A stretch of DNA of 64,000 nt from the NCBI RefSeq assembly GCF_010095445.2, contig NZ_WFGV02000019.1:37117-101116 (forward strand), given 5' to 3'. Below the pieces are notes generated by a model. That model was not told where the DNA came from. It ran no database searches and worked only from the letters and a program-made list of their open reading frames with translations. This DNA comes from Pseudomonas sp. TNT3 (GTDB taxonomy: Bacteria; Pseudomonadota; Gammaproteobacteria; Pseudomonadales; Pseudomonadaceae). Position numbers and translations under genes: made by a program. Each line of letters opens with the position of its first letter. Position 1 is the first letter of the stretch. This document shows positions 56,007-64,000 of this stretch, one piece after another.

Positions 56007-57158
56007 TTAACGGCCGCCCATGATCGCGATGTAGTCCTGGGTCCAGCGGCTGTACGGCACGAATTTGCCGCCTTCAGCCTGCGGGGTTTTCCAGAAGGCG
56101 ATCTTCTCAAACTGGTCGAAACCGTTGGTTTTGCAGCCCTCGGCGCCCAGCAATTCACTGCCCTGGCACGCTGCCGGGACGGCTGGCAACGAACCGAACC
56201 AGGCGGCTACATCACCCTGGACTTTCGGTTGCAACGACCAGTCCATCCACTTGTAGGCGCAGTTCGGGTGCTTGGCTTCGGCGTGCAGCATGGTGGTGTC
56301 CGCCCAGCCGGTGGCGCCTTCTTTCGGGATGGTCGAGGCGATCGGCTGCTTCTCGTTCATCAGGCCGTTGACCTGATAAGGCCAGGCGCTGGACGCGACC
56401 ACGCCTTCGTTCTTGAAGTCACTCATCTGCACGGTGGTGTCGTGCCAGTAGCGGTGGATCAACGGCTGCTGTGCGCGCAACAGTTCGAGCACCGCCTTGT
56501 ATTGGGTCTCGGTCAATTCGTACGGGCTTTGAATGCCCAGTTCCGGCTTGGTGGTTTTCAGGTAAAGCGCTGCATCGGCGATGTAGATCGGGCCGTCATA
56601 GGCCTGCACGCGACCCTTGTTCGGCTTGCCATCAGGCAGGTCCTGCGCGTCGAACACCACGTTCCAGCTGGTTGGCGCGGTCTTGAAGACGTTGGTGTTG
56701 TACATCAGTACGTTCGGGCCCCACTGATACGGGGTGCCGTAGGTCTGTTTGTTGACCACGTACCACGGCGCATCCTTCAGGCGCGGGTCAATGCTTTTCC
56801 AGTTCGGGATCAGGTCGGTGTTGATCGGCTGCACACGTTTGCCAACGATCAAGCGCAACGAGGCATCGCCCGATGCGGTGACCAGGTCGTAACCGCCCTT
56901 GGCCATCAGGCTGACCATTTCATCGGAGGTGGCAGCGGTTTTCACGTTGACCTTGCAGCCGGTTTCCTTCTCGAAACCGGTCACCCAGTCGTAAACCTTG
57001 TCGCTTTCCCCCCGTTCGATGTAGCCGGGCCAGGCGACGATATCCAGCTGACCTTCGCCGGCGCCCAAGGCTTTCAGCGGTTCGGCGGCCTGGATACTGG
57101 CACTGGCCAGCAGCGCGGTGGTGATTGCACTGAGCAGTGCGGTCTTGTGCACGAACAT
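56007..57158 (-). CDS. ydcS: Polyamine-type ABC substrate-binding protein, YdcS-like
   Basis: From the ATG at 57158, after GAGGGAAA, the protein has 383 residues. A signal peptide (MFVHKTALLSAITTALLASA) is followed by a PotD/YdcS-type binding protein: IVAWPGYIERGESDKVYDW, TAATSDEMVSLMAKGGYDLV, GTPYQWGPNVLMYNT and YSRWTQDYIAIMGGR. These are close to E. coli YdcS, linked to putrescine uptake and to polyhydroxybutyrate. The ligand is inferred to be a polyamine such as putrescine. Confidence 0.87.
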   Translation of the reverse strand: MFVHKTALLSAITTALLASASIQAAEPLKALGAGEGQLDIVAWPGYIERGESDKVYDWVTGFEKETGCKVNVKTAATSDEMVSLMAKGGYDLVTASGDASLRLIVGKRVQPINTDLIPNWKSIDPRLKDAPWYVVNKQTYGTPYQWGPNVLMYNTNVFKTAPTSWNVVFDAQDLPDGKPNKGRVQAYDGPIYIADAALYLKTTKPELGIQSPYELTETQYKAVLELLRAQQPLIHRYWHDTTVQMSDFKNEGVVASSAWPYQVNGLMNEKQPIASTIPKEGATGWADTTMLHAEAKHPNCAYKWMDWSLQPKVQGDVAAWFGSLPAVPAACQGSELLGAEGCKTNGFDQFEKIAFWKTPQAEGGKFVPYSRWTQDYIAIMGGR

Positions 57159-57249
57159 GGGGTTTCCCTCTTCTTTAATTATGGTCGGGGCAGTTTTGAA
57201 CGGGGTGAAGCCAATGCCTTTACGGCTAATTGTTAGCGTAGTGCGCATT

Positions 57250-58737
57250 TCATAAATGCTGTCCGTGGCGGGCCATGATGTGCCGCACCACGCTGTAATC
57301 CTGGAGCGAATCGCTGGACAGGTCCTTGCCGTAGCCCGAACGTTTCAGGCCACCGTGAGGCATTTCGCTGACCAGCATGAAGTGGCTGTTGATCCAGGTG
57401 CAGCCGTATTGCAAGCGCGCGGCAACCTGCATCGCCTTGTCGAGGTTCTGGGTCCAGACCGACGACGCGAGGCCGTATTCCGAATCGTTGGCCCAGTCCA
57501 CCGCTTGTTCAAGCTCATCGAAACGGGTCACGGTGACGACCGGCCCGAACACTTCGCGCTGGACGATTTCATCGCTCTGTTTGCAACCGGCCAGCAAGGT
57601 TGGCTGGTAATAGAAGCCTGCACCGGAGTGCACCGCCGCACCGGTTACGCGCTCAATGTGCGGTTGGCCGAGAGCGCGTTCGACAAAGCTGGCAACGCGG
57701 TCGCGCTGACGGGTGCTGATCAGCGGGCCGATCTCGTTGTCGGCGTCGCGTTTGCCGGCGAAGCGCAAACTGCTGACAGCGGCGCCGAGTTCAGCCACGA
57801 GTCGGTCATGAATGCCGGCCTGTGCATAGATTCGGCACGCCGCCGTGCAATCCTGACCGGCGTTGTAATAACCGTAGGTGCGCACGCCTTCGACCACGGC
57901 CTGAATGTCCGCGTCGTTGCAGACAATCACCGGGGCTTTGCCGCCGAGTTCGAGATGCGTGCGCTTCAGGGTTTTTGCCGCGGCCTGGAGAATTTTCTGC
58001 CCGGTGACGATATCGCCGGTCAGCGACACCATGCGCACTTTCGGGTGGCTGACCAAATGGCTGCCGACGCCTTCACCGCCGCCACACACGATGTTGATCA
58101 CGCCGCGCGGCAGGATCTCGGCCAGTGCAGGTGCCAGCGCCAGGATCGACAGCGGGGTGTGTTCGGAAGGTTTGAAGACCAGGGTATTGCCGGCGGCGAG
58201 GGCCGGGGCGATTTTCCACGCGGCCATCATGATCGGGTAGTTCCACGGCGCAATCGAGGCGACCACGCCAATCGGATCGCGGCGCACCATGCTGGTGTAA
58301 CCCGGCAGGTATTCGCCGCTGAGCTGGCCGGTCTGGCAACGTACGGCACCCGCGAAGAAGCGGAACACGTCGACAGTCGCGCTCAAATCATCCTGACGGG
58401 CCAGGTGCAAAGGCTTGCCACAGTTCAGGGATTCGAGGCGGGCGAGGAGGTCGGCGTTTTTTTCGATCGCGTTGGCGATGTCCAGCAAGAGCACTGAGCG
58501 TTGCTGCGGCGTGGTCCGCGACCAGCCGGGGAATGCGCGATGGGCCGCGAGAATGGCTGCTTCGACCTGCTCGGTGCTGGCTTCGGCAATGGAGGTCAGG
58601 ACTTCGCCAGTGGCCGGGTTAAGGATTGGCTCGACAAAGCCTTGTCCTGCGACCAATTCGCCGTCGATCAACAACGCGGTGAACAACGGGGTCTGCGCGC
58701 CAGCCATTTTTCGGGTTCTCTTTTCTTGTGTGGCCAT
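57250..58737 (-). CDS. Second PatD-like aminoaldehyde dehydrogenase
   Basis: A 495-residue paralogue of the PatD protein 5 kb away, with a longer N-terminus and the same landmarks: [71 protein letters not shown]. Catalytic residues are about E263 and C297. Compared with PatD, the NAD-region motif reads SLTGDIVTG rather than SLTGSIATG, and [10 protein letters not shown] is replaced by [10 protein letters not shown]. It may handle 3-aminopropanal, the other polyamine aldehyde, but this is a guess. An ATG at 58707 is an alternative start. Confidence 0.83.
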   Translation of the reverse strand: MATQEKRTRKMAGAQTPLFTALLIDGELVAGQGFVEPILNPATGEVLTSIAEASTEQVEAAILAAHRAFPGWSRTTPQQRSVLLLDIANAIEKNADLLARLESLNCGKPLHLARQDDLSATVDVFRFFAGAVRCQTGQLSGEYLPGYTSMVRRDPIGVVASIAPWNYPIMMAAWKIAPALAAGNTLVFKPSEHTPLSILALAPALAEILPRGVINIVCGGGEGVGSHLVSHPKVRMVSLTGDIVTGQKILQAAAKTLKRTHLELGGKAPVIVCNDADIQAVVEGVRTYGYYNAGQDCTAACRIYAQAGIHDRLVAELGAAVSSLRFAGKRDADNEIGPLISTRQRDRVASFVERALGQPHIERVTGAAVHSGAGFYYQPTLLAGCKQSDEIVQREVFGPVVTVTRFDELEQAVDWANDSEYGLASSVWTQNLDKAMQVAARLQYGCTWINSHFMLVSEMPHGGLKRSGYGKDLSSDSLQDYSVVRHIMARHGQHL

Positions 58738-58810
58738 GGTGCTCCCAGTGACTGAGGCCCGGCCGTCTTATATAGATGTAACAAGACTAGTCCGAGGCCC
58801 CGAGGTCGAC

Positions 58811-58824
58811 AAATACTAAATACT
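58811..58824 (-). promoter_or_regulatory. Tandem heptamer upstream of the aldehyde dehydrogenase gene
   Basis: AAATACT occurs twice in tandem (58811-58817, 58818-58824), 74 bases before the dehydrogenase start and just after the LysR stop. On the reverse strand TATATAAG near 58773-58780 could supply a -10 box. The repeats could be a LysR half-site pair, but this is only a candidate. Confidence 0.35.
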
Positions 58825-58839
58825 GAAGGTGGCGTTCGA

Positions 58840-59754
58840 TTAAATAGATGGCTTGCGCCCGCCGTGGGGTTGTTCCCGCGCCACGGTCAGGAAGGGGTCG
58901 ACCAGGGCCGGTCGTGCGGTGCCTCGGCGCCAGGCCAGGCCGACATCGAGGGTTTGGCTCAAGTCGGCAATGGGGCGCGCTTCGATGATGTCGCCCTCCA
59001 GCGACCAGGGGCGGTAGGTCATGTCCGGCTGAATGGACACGCCCAATCCAGCGGCAACGAGGCTTCGAACCGCTTCCGTCGATGCGGTCTTGAGCGTGAT
59101 GCGTGGTTGCAGGCCGGCGCCGCTCCACATGCGGTGAGCGTTGCGGTCCATTTCATCGACATTCAGCTGAATCAATGGCTCGCGGGCGACGTCCGCCAGG
59201 TTGATGCTGTCGTGCTCCAGTAACGGATGCTGGGCGGGCAGCCACAGGCGATGGGGCGAGTGGGTCAGTACTTCGGTTTGCAGTGCGTGGCGATCTTCCA
59301 GGTTGGAGAGGATCAACACCCCCACATCGATCTCGCCGCTGACCAGCAAATGCTCGATGTAAGGACGTTCATCTTCCATCACGCGCAGTTCGACATTGGG
59401 GTAAGCGCGCTGGAAACGGGTGAGCAAATCCGCCAGGTAATAGCCAGCGACCAGACTGGTTACGCCGATGATCAGTTGCCCGGCCACCTGGTCGGTGCTT
59501 TGTTGAAGGCTGCGTTTGGCATTGTCTACTGTCGCCAGGATCAGGTGCGCCTGACGCAGGAATTGGTGCCCCTGGTGGGTCAGGGTCATGCCCTTGGCGT
59601 GGCGATTGAACAGGCTGACGCCGATTTCCTGCTCCAGTTGCTGGATGGCCAGGGTCAGGGTGGATTGGGAGATGAAGGCGGTTTGTGCAGCGGCGGAGAT
59701 GGAGCCGGTTTCGGCGACGGCGATGAAATGACGAATCTGACGCAAGGTCATCAT
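58840..59754 (-). CDS. LysR-family transcriptional regulator
   Basis: The 304-residue protein has the LysR winged helix (TLRQIRHFIAVAETGSISAA, FISQSTLTLAIQQLEQEIG, LFNRHAKGMTLTHQG) and an effector-binding domain from about 90 (GQLIIGVTSLVAGYYLADLL). It reads in the same direction as the polyamine block and is directly upstream, rather than divergent as many LysR regulators are. It is the likely regulator of the block by position; its inducer is unknown. Confidence 0.87.
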   Translation of the reverse strand: MMTLRQIRHFIAVAETGSISAAAQTAFISQSTLTLAIQQLEQEIGVSLFNRHAKGMTLTHQGHQFLRQAHLILATVDNAKRSLQQSTDQVAGQLIIGVTSLVAGYYLADLLTRFQRAYPNVELRVMEDERPYIEHLLVSGEIDVGVLILSNLEDRHALQTEVLTHSPHRLWLPAQHPLLEHDSINLADVAREPLIQLNVDEMDRNAHRMWSGAGLQPRITLKTASTEAVRSLVAAGLGVSIQPDMTYRPWSLEGDIIEARPIADLSQTLDVGLAWRRGTARPALVDPFLTVAREQPHGGRKPSI

Positions 59755-59939
59755 GAAAATTACCCGGTGGGCGGTTTTTATATATTTACATGAGTGTATA
59801 TCTTTTTTTTCGATGGTCTGCGGTCGCCTGTTCTTTCTCGCGCAACATCTCGAAGCACTCTCGCTTCCGGAGGCCGGGCACTTTCGATCTAGGCTGGTGG
59901 CCTTAATGGTCCGGTTAACCCCATTTTTGGAGGCGGAAA

Positions 59940-60662
59940 ATGAATACCCGTGGATTGCTCGATCAGTTGCTCAGGTCGGGTCAGGATATGTTGCAAAAGA
60001 AGGCTGGTGGCTCCCATAACAAGGCATCCAGCGGCGGATTGGGCGGTTTGCTGGGCGGATCCGCTGGCTCGGGTGGTCTTGGCGGCCTGCTGTCAGGCGC
60101 CGGTGGCGGTGCGTTGGCCGCTGGCGCGATGGGCCTGTTGCTGGGTAGCAAGAAGGGCCGCAATGTGGGTGGCAAGGTCCTGACCTACGGTGGCCTCGCG
60201 GCGCTGGGCGTCATTGCCTACAAGGCTTACGGCAACTGGCAGGCACAGCAGGGCGGCGGGGCGAAGACTGAACCGCAAACCCTGGACCGCTTGCCGCCGG
60301 CGCAAGTCGAGCTGCACAGCCAGGCAATCCTCAAGGCCCTGGTGGCAGCAGCCAAGGCCGATGGCCATGTTGATGAGCGCGAGCGGGCGCTGATCGAAGG
60401 CGAGTTCACCAAGCTCGACAACGATCAGGAGTTGCAACGCTGGCTGCACGCCGAACTCAACAAACCGCTGGACCCAACAGATGTCGCTCGCGCTGCCAGC
60501 ACTCCGGAAATGGCCGCCGAGATGTACATCGCCAGCGTGATGCTGGTGGATGAGGAGAACTTCATGGAGAAGTCCTACCTGGATGAACTGGCTCGCCAGC
60601 TCAAGCTTGATCCGGGATTGAAGGCTGAACTGGAAAAGCAGGTGCGCCAGGCTTCGGTTTAA
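59940..60662 (+). CDS. DUF533/TerB-like inner-membrane-associated protein (YebE-like)
   Basis: The 240-residue protein has a glycine-rich N-terminal half with a hydrophobic segment (GGALAAGAMGLLLGSKKGRN, GKVLTYGGLAALGVIAYKAY) and a C-terminal TerB/DUF533 helical domain from about residue 115 (HSQAILKALVAAAKADGHVD, ERERALIEGEF). TerB-like domains are linked to envelope or metal stress; YebE in E. coli is induced by envelope stress. No tellurite genes are nearby. Function is not established. Confidence 0.8.
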   Translation: MNTRGLLDQLLRSGQDMLQKKAGGSHNKASSGGLGGLLGGSAGSGGLGGLLSGAGGGALAAGAMGLLLGSKKGRNVGGKVLTYGGLAALGVIAYKAYGNWQAQQGGGAKTEPQTLDRLPPAQVELHSQAILKALVAAAKADGHVDERERALIEGEFTKLDNDQELQRWLHAELNKPLDPTDVARAASTPEMAAEMYIASVMLVDEENFMEKSYLDELARQLKLDPGLKAELEKQVRQASV

Positions 60663-60698
60663 GCAACGCCCGTGAAAATCGTCTTCCCCGTTTAAGAG

Positions 60699-60722
60699 CT
60701 GCCGAGGCTGCGATCTTTTGAT
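60699..60722. repeat. Solo REP half-unit
   Basis: AGCTGCCGAGGCTGCGATCTTTTG-type sequence matches one arm of the AAAAGATCGCAGCC family (compare 44706-44739). No partner arm is visible nearby. The remaining gap to wspA (60723-60907) holds no recognised gene. Confidence 0.6.
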
Positions 60723-60907
60723 CGTTTGCGGTTATCGGCAGCTTCTTCACCATCAATGACCCATCCAGCACTCATCTCTACCAAATCGACACTAACACTC
60801 CTCTTCCCAGATAGCGGAAAGTCCCATTCCAGAGCCAATCCCGGTGTTTGCATGGCCAGGATGAGAAGTGGTGCGCATCCGTCTTATAAATGAAACACCG
60901 CCCTCGG

Positions 60908-60914
60908 CTATACT
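60908..60914 (+). promoter_or_regulatory. Candidate wsp promoter, RpoS-type -10
   Basis: CTATACT (60908-60914) matches the RpoS-preferred -10 sequence and lies 33 bases before the ATG at 60942. No good -35 box is found at 17 bases, which also fits RpoS rather than RpoD. This is sequence similarity only. Confidence 0.4.
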
Positions 60915-60947
60915 CCGCAACATTTGAAACGGCCCCGAGGAATGACT

Positions 60948-62570
60948 GTGAAGAACTGGACGTTGCGCCAACGCATTTTGGCGAGCTTTGCGGTAATTAT
61001 CGCCATCATGTTTCTGATGGTCATCGTGTCCTATTCCCGTCTGCTGAAAATCGAAGAAAGCGAAGCCAGCGTCCGTGACGACGCGCTGCCTGGTGTGTAC
61101 TTCAGCTCGGCGATTCGGGGGGCCTGGTCCGACAGTTTCCTGCATATCCAGGAAATGCTTGGCCTCAAAGAAGGGCAAGGTGTTACCGCGGAGGATGACG
61201 CCGAGTTCAAACTCTTCGAGACGCGCCTGCAAGAGCAGATGAGCAACTATCGCAACACCGTTACTACCGATGAAGACAAGGTCGAATTCGCCCAGTTTGA
61301 AAAATTCCACGAGGATTACAACAAGATCCTGACGGCGGTTCTTGATTTGCATAAACGCCATCAGGAAGACGAAGCGACAAAGATGTTCAATGAGCAATTG
61401 ACCCCTGCCTGGACCGCAGGACGCGCCAAGCTCAACGACATTATTCGCGAGAACAAGAAAGTCGCCGACGATGACATGGTGGCCATCGATAGCGCCGTGG
61501 TCACGGCCAAAGTCATCATGGGCGTGTCCCTGCTGATTGCAGTGCTGGCCGCCGGCCTCTGCGGCCTGCTGCTGATGCGCGCAATCATGGCGCCGATGAA
61601 CCGTATCGTGAAAATCCTCGAAATCATGCGTACCGGCGATCTCAGCGGTCGCCTGAACCTGGATCGCAAAGATGAATTCGGTGCTGTCGAAACCGGCTTC
61701 AACGATATGATGACCGAGCTGACCTCGCTGGTTTCCCAGGCCCAGCGCTCATCGGTGCAGGTCACCACGTCGGTGACCGAAATCGCTGCCACGTCCAAGC
61801 AGCAGCAAGCGACTGCCACTGAAACCGCGGCGACGACCACTGAAATCGGCGCGACCTCCCGTGAAATCGCCGCCACTTCCCGTGACCTGGTGCGCACCAT
61901 GACGGAAGTCTCCACCGCCGCCGATCAGGCGTCGGTGCTGGCCGGCTCTGGTCAGCAAGGCCTGGCCCGCATGGAAGACACCATGCACTCGGTGATGGGC
62001 GCCGCCGACCTGGTCAACGCCAAACTGGCGATCCTCAATGAGAAGGCCGGCAACATCAATCAGGTGGTCGTGACCATCGTCAAAGTAGCCGATCAGACCA
62101 ACCTCCTGTCACTCAACGCCGCCATCGAAGCAGAGAAAGCCGGTGAATACGGCCGTGGCTTTGCCGTGGTCGCCACGGAAGTGCGCCGCCTGGCGGATCA
62201 GACCGCCGTGGCCACCTATGACATCGAGCAGATGGTGCGCGAGATCCAGTCGGCGGTGTCGGCCGGCGTCATGGGCATGGACAAGTTCTCCGAAGAAGTG
62301 CGCCGTGGCATGTCCGAGGTGCAACAGGTTGGCGAGCAGTTGTCGCAGATCATCCATCAGGTTCAGGCGTTGGCACCGAGAGTGTTGATGGTCAACGAAG
62401 GCATGCAAGCCCAGGCTACGGGCGCGGAACAGATCAACCACGCGCTGGTGCAATTGGGCGATGCCAGCAGCCAGACCGTCGAGTCCCTGCGCCAGGCCAG
62501 CTTCGCCATCGATGAGCTGAGCCAGGTGGCCGTGGGTCTGCGCAGCGGCGTTTCGCGATTCAAAGTCTGA
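60948..62570 (+). CDS. wspA: Methyl-accepting surface-sensing receptor WspA
   Basis: WspA is the chemoreceptor of the Wsp system, which senses surface contact and leads to WspR activation and cyclic-di-GMP synthesis. From the GTG at 60948 it has 540 residues: MKNWTLRQRILASFAVIIAI (first span about 8-28), a periplasmic four-helix region, a second span near 190-212, a HAMP domain and the signalling hairpin tip VADQTNLLSLNAAIEAEKAG. GAGG is well spaced for the GTG; the ATG at 60942 abuts it, so the GTG is preferred. wspB overlaps its stop by one base. Confidence 0.92.
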   Translation: MKNWTLRQRILASFAVIIAIMFLMVIVSYSRLLKIEESEASVRDDALPGVYFSSAIRGAWSDSFLHIQEMLGLKEGQGVTAEDDAEFKLFETRLQEQMSNYRNTVTTDEDKVEFAQFEKFHEDYNKILTAVLDLHKRHQEDEATKMFNEQLTPAWTAGRAKLNDIIRENKKVADDDMVAIDSAVVTAKVIMGVSLLIAVLAAGLCGLLLMRAIMAPMNRIVKILEIMRTGDLSGRLNLDRKDEFGAVETGFNDMMTELTSLVSQAQRSSVQVTTSVTEIAATSKQQQATATETAATTTEIGATSREIAATSRDLVRTMTEVSTAADQASVLAGSGQQGLARMEDTMHSVMGAADLVNAKLAILNEKAGNINQVVVTIVKVADQTNLLSLNAAIEAEKAGEYGRGFAVVATEVRRLADQTAVATYDIEQMVREIQSAVSAGVMGMDKFSEEVRRGMSEVQQVGEQLSQIIHQVQALAPRVLMVNEGMQAQATGAEQINHALVQLGDASSQTVESLRQASFAIDELSQVAVGLRSGVSRFKV

Positions 62571-63106
62571 TGAGCGAACTCGCGGCCAGGCGCGGCACCG
62601 TGATGCCGGCCAAGCAGTCCCTGTTTCTGGTGTTCCGCATCGGCAACGAGCGCTATGCGCTGCAGGCCATCGAGGTGGCTGAAGTGCTGCCGCGCCTGCC
62701 GTTGAAGCCGATAGCCAAGGCGCCGGACTGGGTAGCAGGGGTGTTTGCCTATCGCAGTGCGGTGGTGCCGGTGATCGACCTCAGTGCACTGACTTTCGGC
62801 GAACCGGCGCAGGTTCGCACCAGTACCCGATTGGTGCTTGTTCATTACCGCCCGAATGAAGCCGTTGCCCCACAATTGCTTGGGCTGATTCTGGAACAAG
62901 CCACTGATACCTTGCGCTGCCACCCGACCGAGTTTCAACCCTACGGTTTGGACAATCGCCAGGCGCCTTATCTGGGGCCAGTGAGGGAAGATGCCCAGGG
63001 TTTGCTGCAGTGGGTGCGGGTCGCCGATTTGCTGGATGAGCGGGTGCGCGGGTTGTTGTTTCCCTCGCCACCGCTGGATCCGGCACTGCTTGAGGAGCGA
63101 CCATGA
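62570..63106 (+). CDS. wspB: CheW-like adaptor WspB
   Basis: WspB couples the receptor to the WspE kinase. The 178-residue protein is a single CheW domain: SLFLVFRIGNERYALQAIEV, VAGVFAYRSAVVPVIDLSAL and a C-terminal VADLLDERVRGL. An alternative ATG (MPAKQSLFLV) 11 codons later is possible, but the first ATG overlaps the wspA stop as expected for coupling. wspC begins four bases before its end. Confidence 0.9.
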   Translation: MSELAARRGTVMPAKQSLFLVFRIGNERYALQAIEVAEVLPRLPLKPIAKAPDWVAGVFAYRSAVVPVIDLSALTFGEPAQVRTSTRLVLVHYRPNEAVAPQLLGLILEQATDTLRCHPTEFQPYGLDNRQAPYLGPVREDAQGLLQWVRVADLLDERVRGLLFPSPPLDPALLEERP

Positions 63107-64000
63107 GCAGCGATCAGCGTTTTTTCGATTTCCTCAAAGAGCGCATCGGCCTCGACGTGACATCGGTGGGGCCGGCGATCATCGAGCGGGCAGTGCGCCA
63201 ACGCAGCACCGCGAACAGTGACCTCACTGCCGATGCGTACTGGCACCGACTGCAAGGTTCGCGGGACGAGCAGCAAGCGCTGATCGAAGCCGTGATCGTT
63301 CCCGAGACCTGGTTTTTCCGCTATCCCGAATCCTTCGCCACGTTGGCGAAGCTCGCGATCAAGCGGCTGGGCGACATCAACAACATGCGCGCTCTGCGGA
63401 TTCTCAGCTTGCCGTGTTCCACCGGTGAAGAGCCGTACTCCATTGCCATGTCGTTGCTTGATGCCGGCTTCAAGCCCCATCAGTTCAAAGTCGAAGGAAT
63501 GGATGTCAGCCCCCTCTCGGTGGAAAAAGCCCGGCGCGCGCTGTACGGCAAGAACTCGTTTCGCGGTCAGGACATCGAGTTTCGCGATCGGTTTTTCACG
63601 CCCGACAATGAAGGCTTTCGCCTCAGCGAGCGTGTTCTGGAGCAAGTGCGATTGCAGGTCGGCAATCTGCTGGATCCAGTCTTGCTGGCCAACGAGCCGC
63701 CCTATGATTTTGTGTTCTGCCGAAATCTGCTGATCTATTTCGACCTGCCGACGCAACAACAGGTCTTTGAAGTCTTGAAGCGTCTGACCCACGTTGATGG
63801 CGTGCTGTTTATCGGCCCGGCCGAAGGCAGTCTGTTGGGACGTTTCGGCATGCGTTCGATCGGCATCCCGCAGTCTTTTGCGTTCAGTCGCCAAAACGCG
63901 CCCGAACTGCCGCCCGTTTTTGTGCCGACGCCGACGCCGCTGCCGGTGCAGCGCCCTGTCCGCAACGTGACACCGTTACCGGTTCGCAGCCGGCCTTTTG
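63103..64000 (+). CDS. wspC: CheR-type methyltransferase WspC, truncated by the window end
   Basis: WspC methylates WspA with S-adenosylmethionine. About 299 residues are present before the window ends. An N-terminal helical domain precedes the methyltransferase core with the CheR signature SLPCSTGEEPYSIAMSLL, VEGMDVSPLSVEKARRAL and the YDFVFCRNLLIYFDLP motif. A proline-rich linker (PVFVPTPTPLPVQRP) begins near residue 273; the TPR domain usual in WspC would follow outside the window. Confidence 0.9.
   Translation, partial: MSSDQRFFDFLKERIGLDVTSVGPAIIERAVRQRSTANSDLTADAYWHRLQGSRDEQQALIEAVIVPETWFFRYPESFATLAKLAIKRLGDINNMRALRILSLPCSTGEEPYSIAMSLLDAGFKPHQFKVEGMDVSPLSVEKARRALYGKNSFRGQDIEFRDRFFTPDNEGFRLSERVLEQVRLQVGNLLDPVLLANEPPYDFVFCRNLLIYFDLPTQQQVFEVLKRLTHVDGVLFIGPAEGSLLGRFGMRSIGIPQSFAFSRQNAPELPPVFVPTPTPLPVQRPVRNVTPLPVRSRPF

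Overview
The window looks like the chromosome of a Pseudomonas of the fluorescens type. Gene content and order support this: trmJ-cysE-isc-ndk-rlmN-pilF-rodZ-ispG-hisS-bamB-der, then leuA, purT, ffh-rpsP-rimM-trmD-rplS, xerD-dsbC-hom-thrC, recJ, spdH and wsp, in an order I recall from Pseudomonas. A Pseudomonas-type DUF3509 gene and many Pseudomonas-style REP inverted repeats in the gaps agree. I see no rRNA, tRNA, IS element, prophage or CRISPR array. Both ends cut genes (trmJ at the left, wspC at the right).

Layout. 0-7 kb: end of trmJ, cysE and the full iron-sulfur assembly operon iscR-S-U-A-hscB-hscA-fdx-iscX, with an IscR operator over its promoter. 7-18.6 kb: a forward run of housekeeping genes (ndk, rlmN, pilF, rodZ-like, ispG, hisS, a YfgM-like protein, bamB, der), then an aminotransferase/omega-amidase pair. 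18.7-22 kb, reverse: leuA with a candidate leader peptide, an L,D-transpeptidase and a Nudix hydrolase. 22-29 kb: a second Nudix enzyme, a gamma-carbonic-anhydrase-like protein, a DUF1289 protein, a VUT-type membrane protein, purT, then reverse genes for an MHS transporter, a CorC-type protein and a YpjD/CcsA-like protein. 29.5-38 kb: ffh, the rpsP operon, xerD, dsbC, hom and thrC. 38-47.5 kb: a DUF3509 protein followed by a structured 3' element, a periplasmic-binding-like protein, a CoA-transferase, YaeQ, recJ, an old-yellow-enzyme homologue, opgD, a small unknown protein and a RelE/ParE-RHH toxin-antitoxin pair.

47.7-59.8 kb is the most distinctive block. Nine reverse-strand genes form an apparent polyamine uptake and breakdown island: a LysR regulator, an aldehyde dehydrogenase, an ABC importer closely resembling E. 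coli YdcSTUV, a PatD-type 4-aminobutyraldehyde dehydrogenase, an APC permease and a Tat-exported spermidine dehydrogenase (SpdH). Import, oxidative cleavage and aldehyde oxidation would convert spermidine or putrescine to GABA and, with the second dehydrogenase, perhaps to beta-alanine. REP elements break the block at three points, so it may be several transcripts.

59.9-64 kb: a DUF533/TerB-like protein, then the start of the Wsp surface-sensing chemosensory operon (wspA, wspB, partial wspC), which in Pseudomonas controls cyclic-di-GMP synthesis.

The least explained signals are non-coding: the possible leuA leader peptide, nested stems after the DUF3509 gene, consecutive hairpins before hom, and several REP families, one of which supplies a gene's stop codon. 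I found no clearly new protein system; the polyamine island and these RNA-level candidates deserve the second look.
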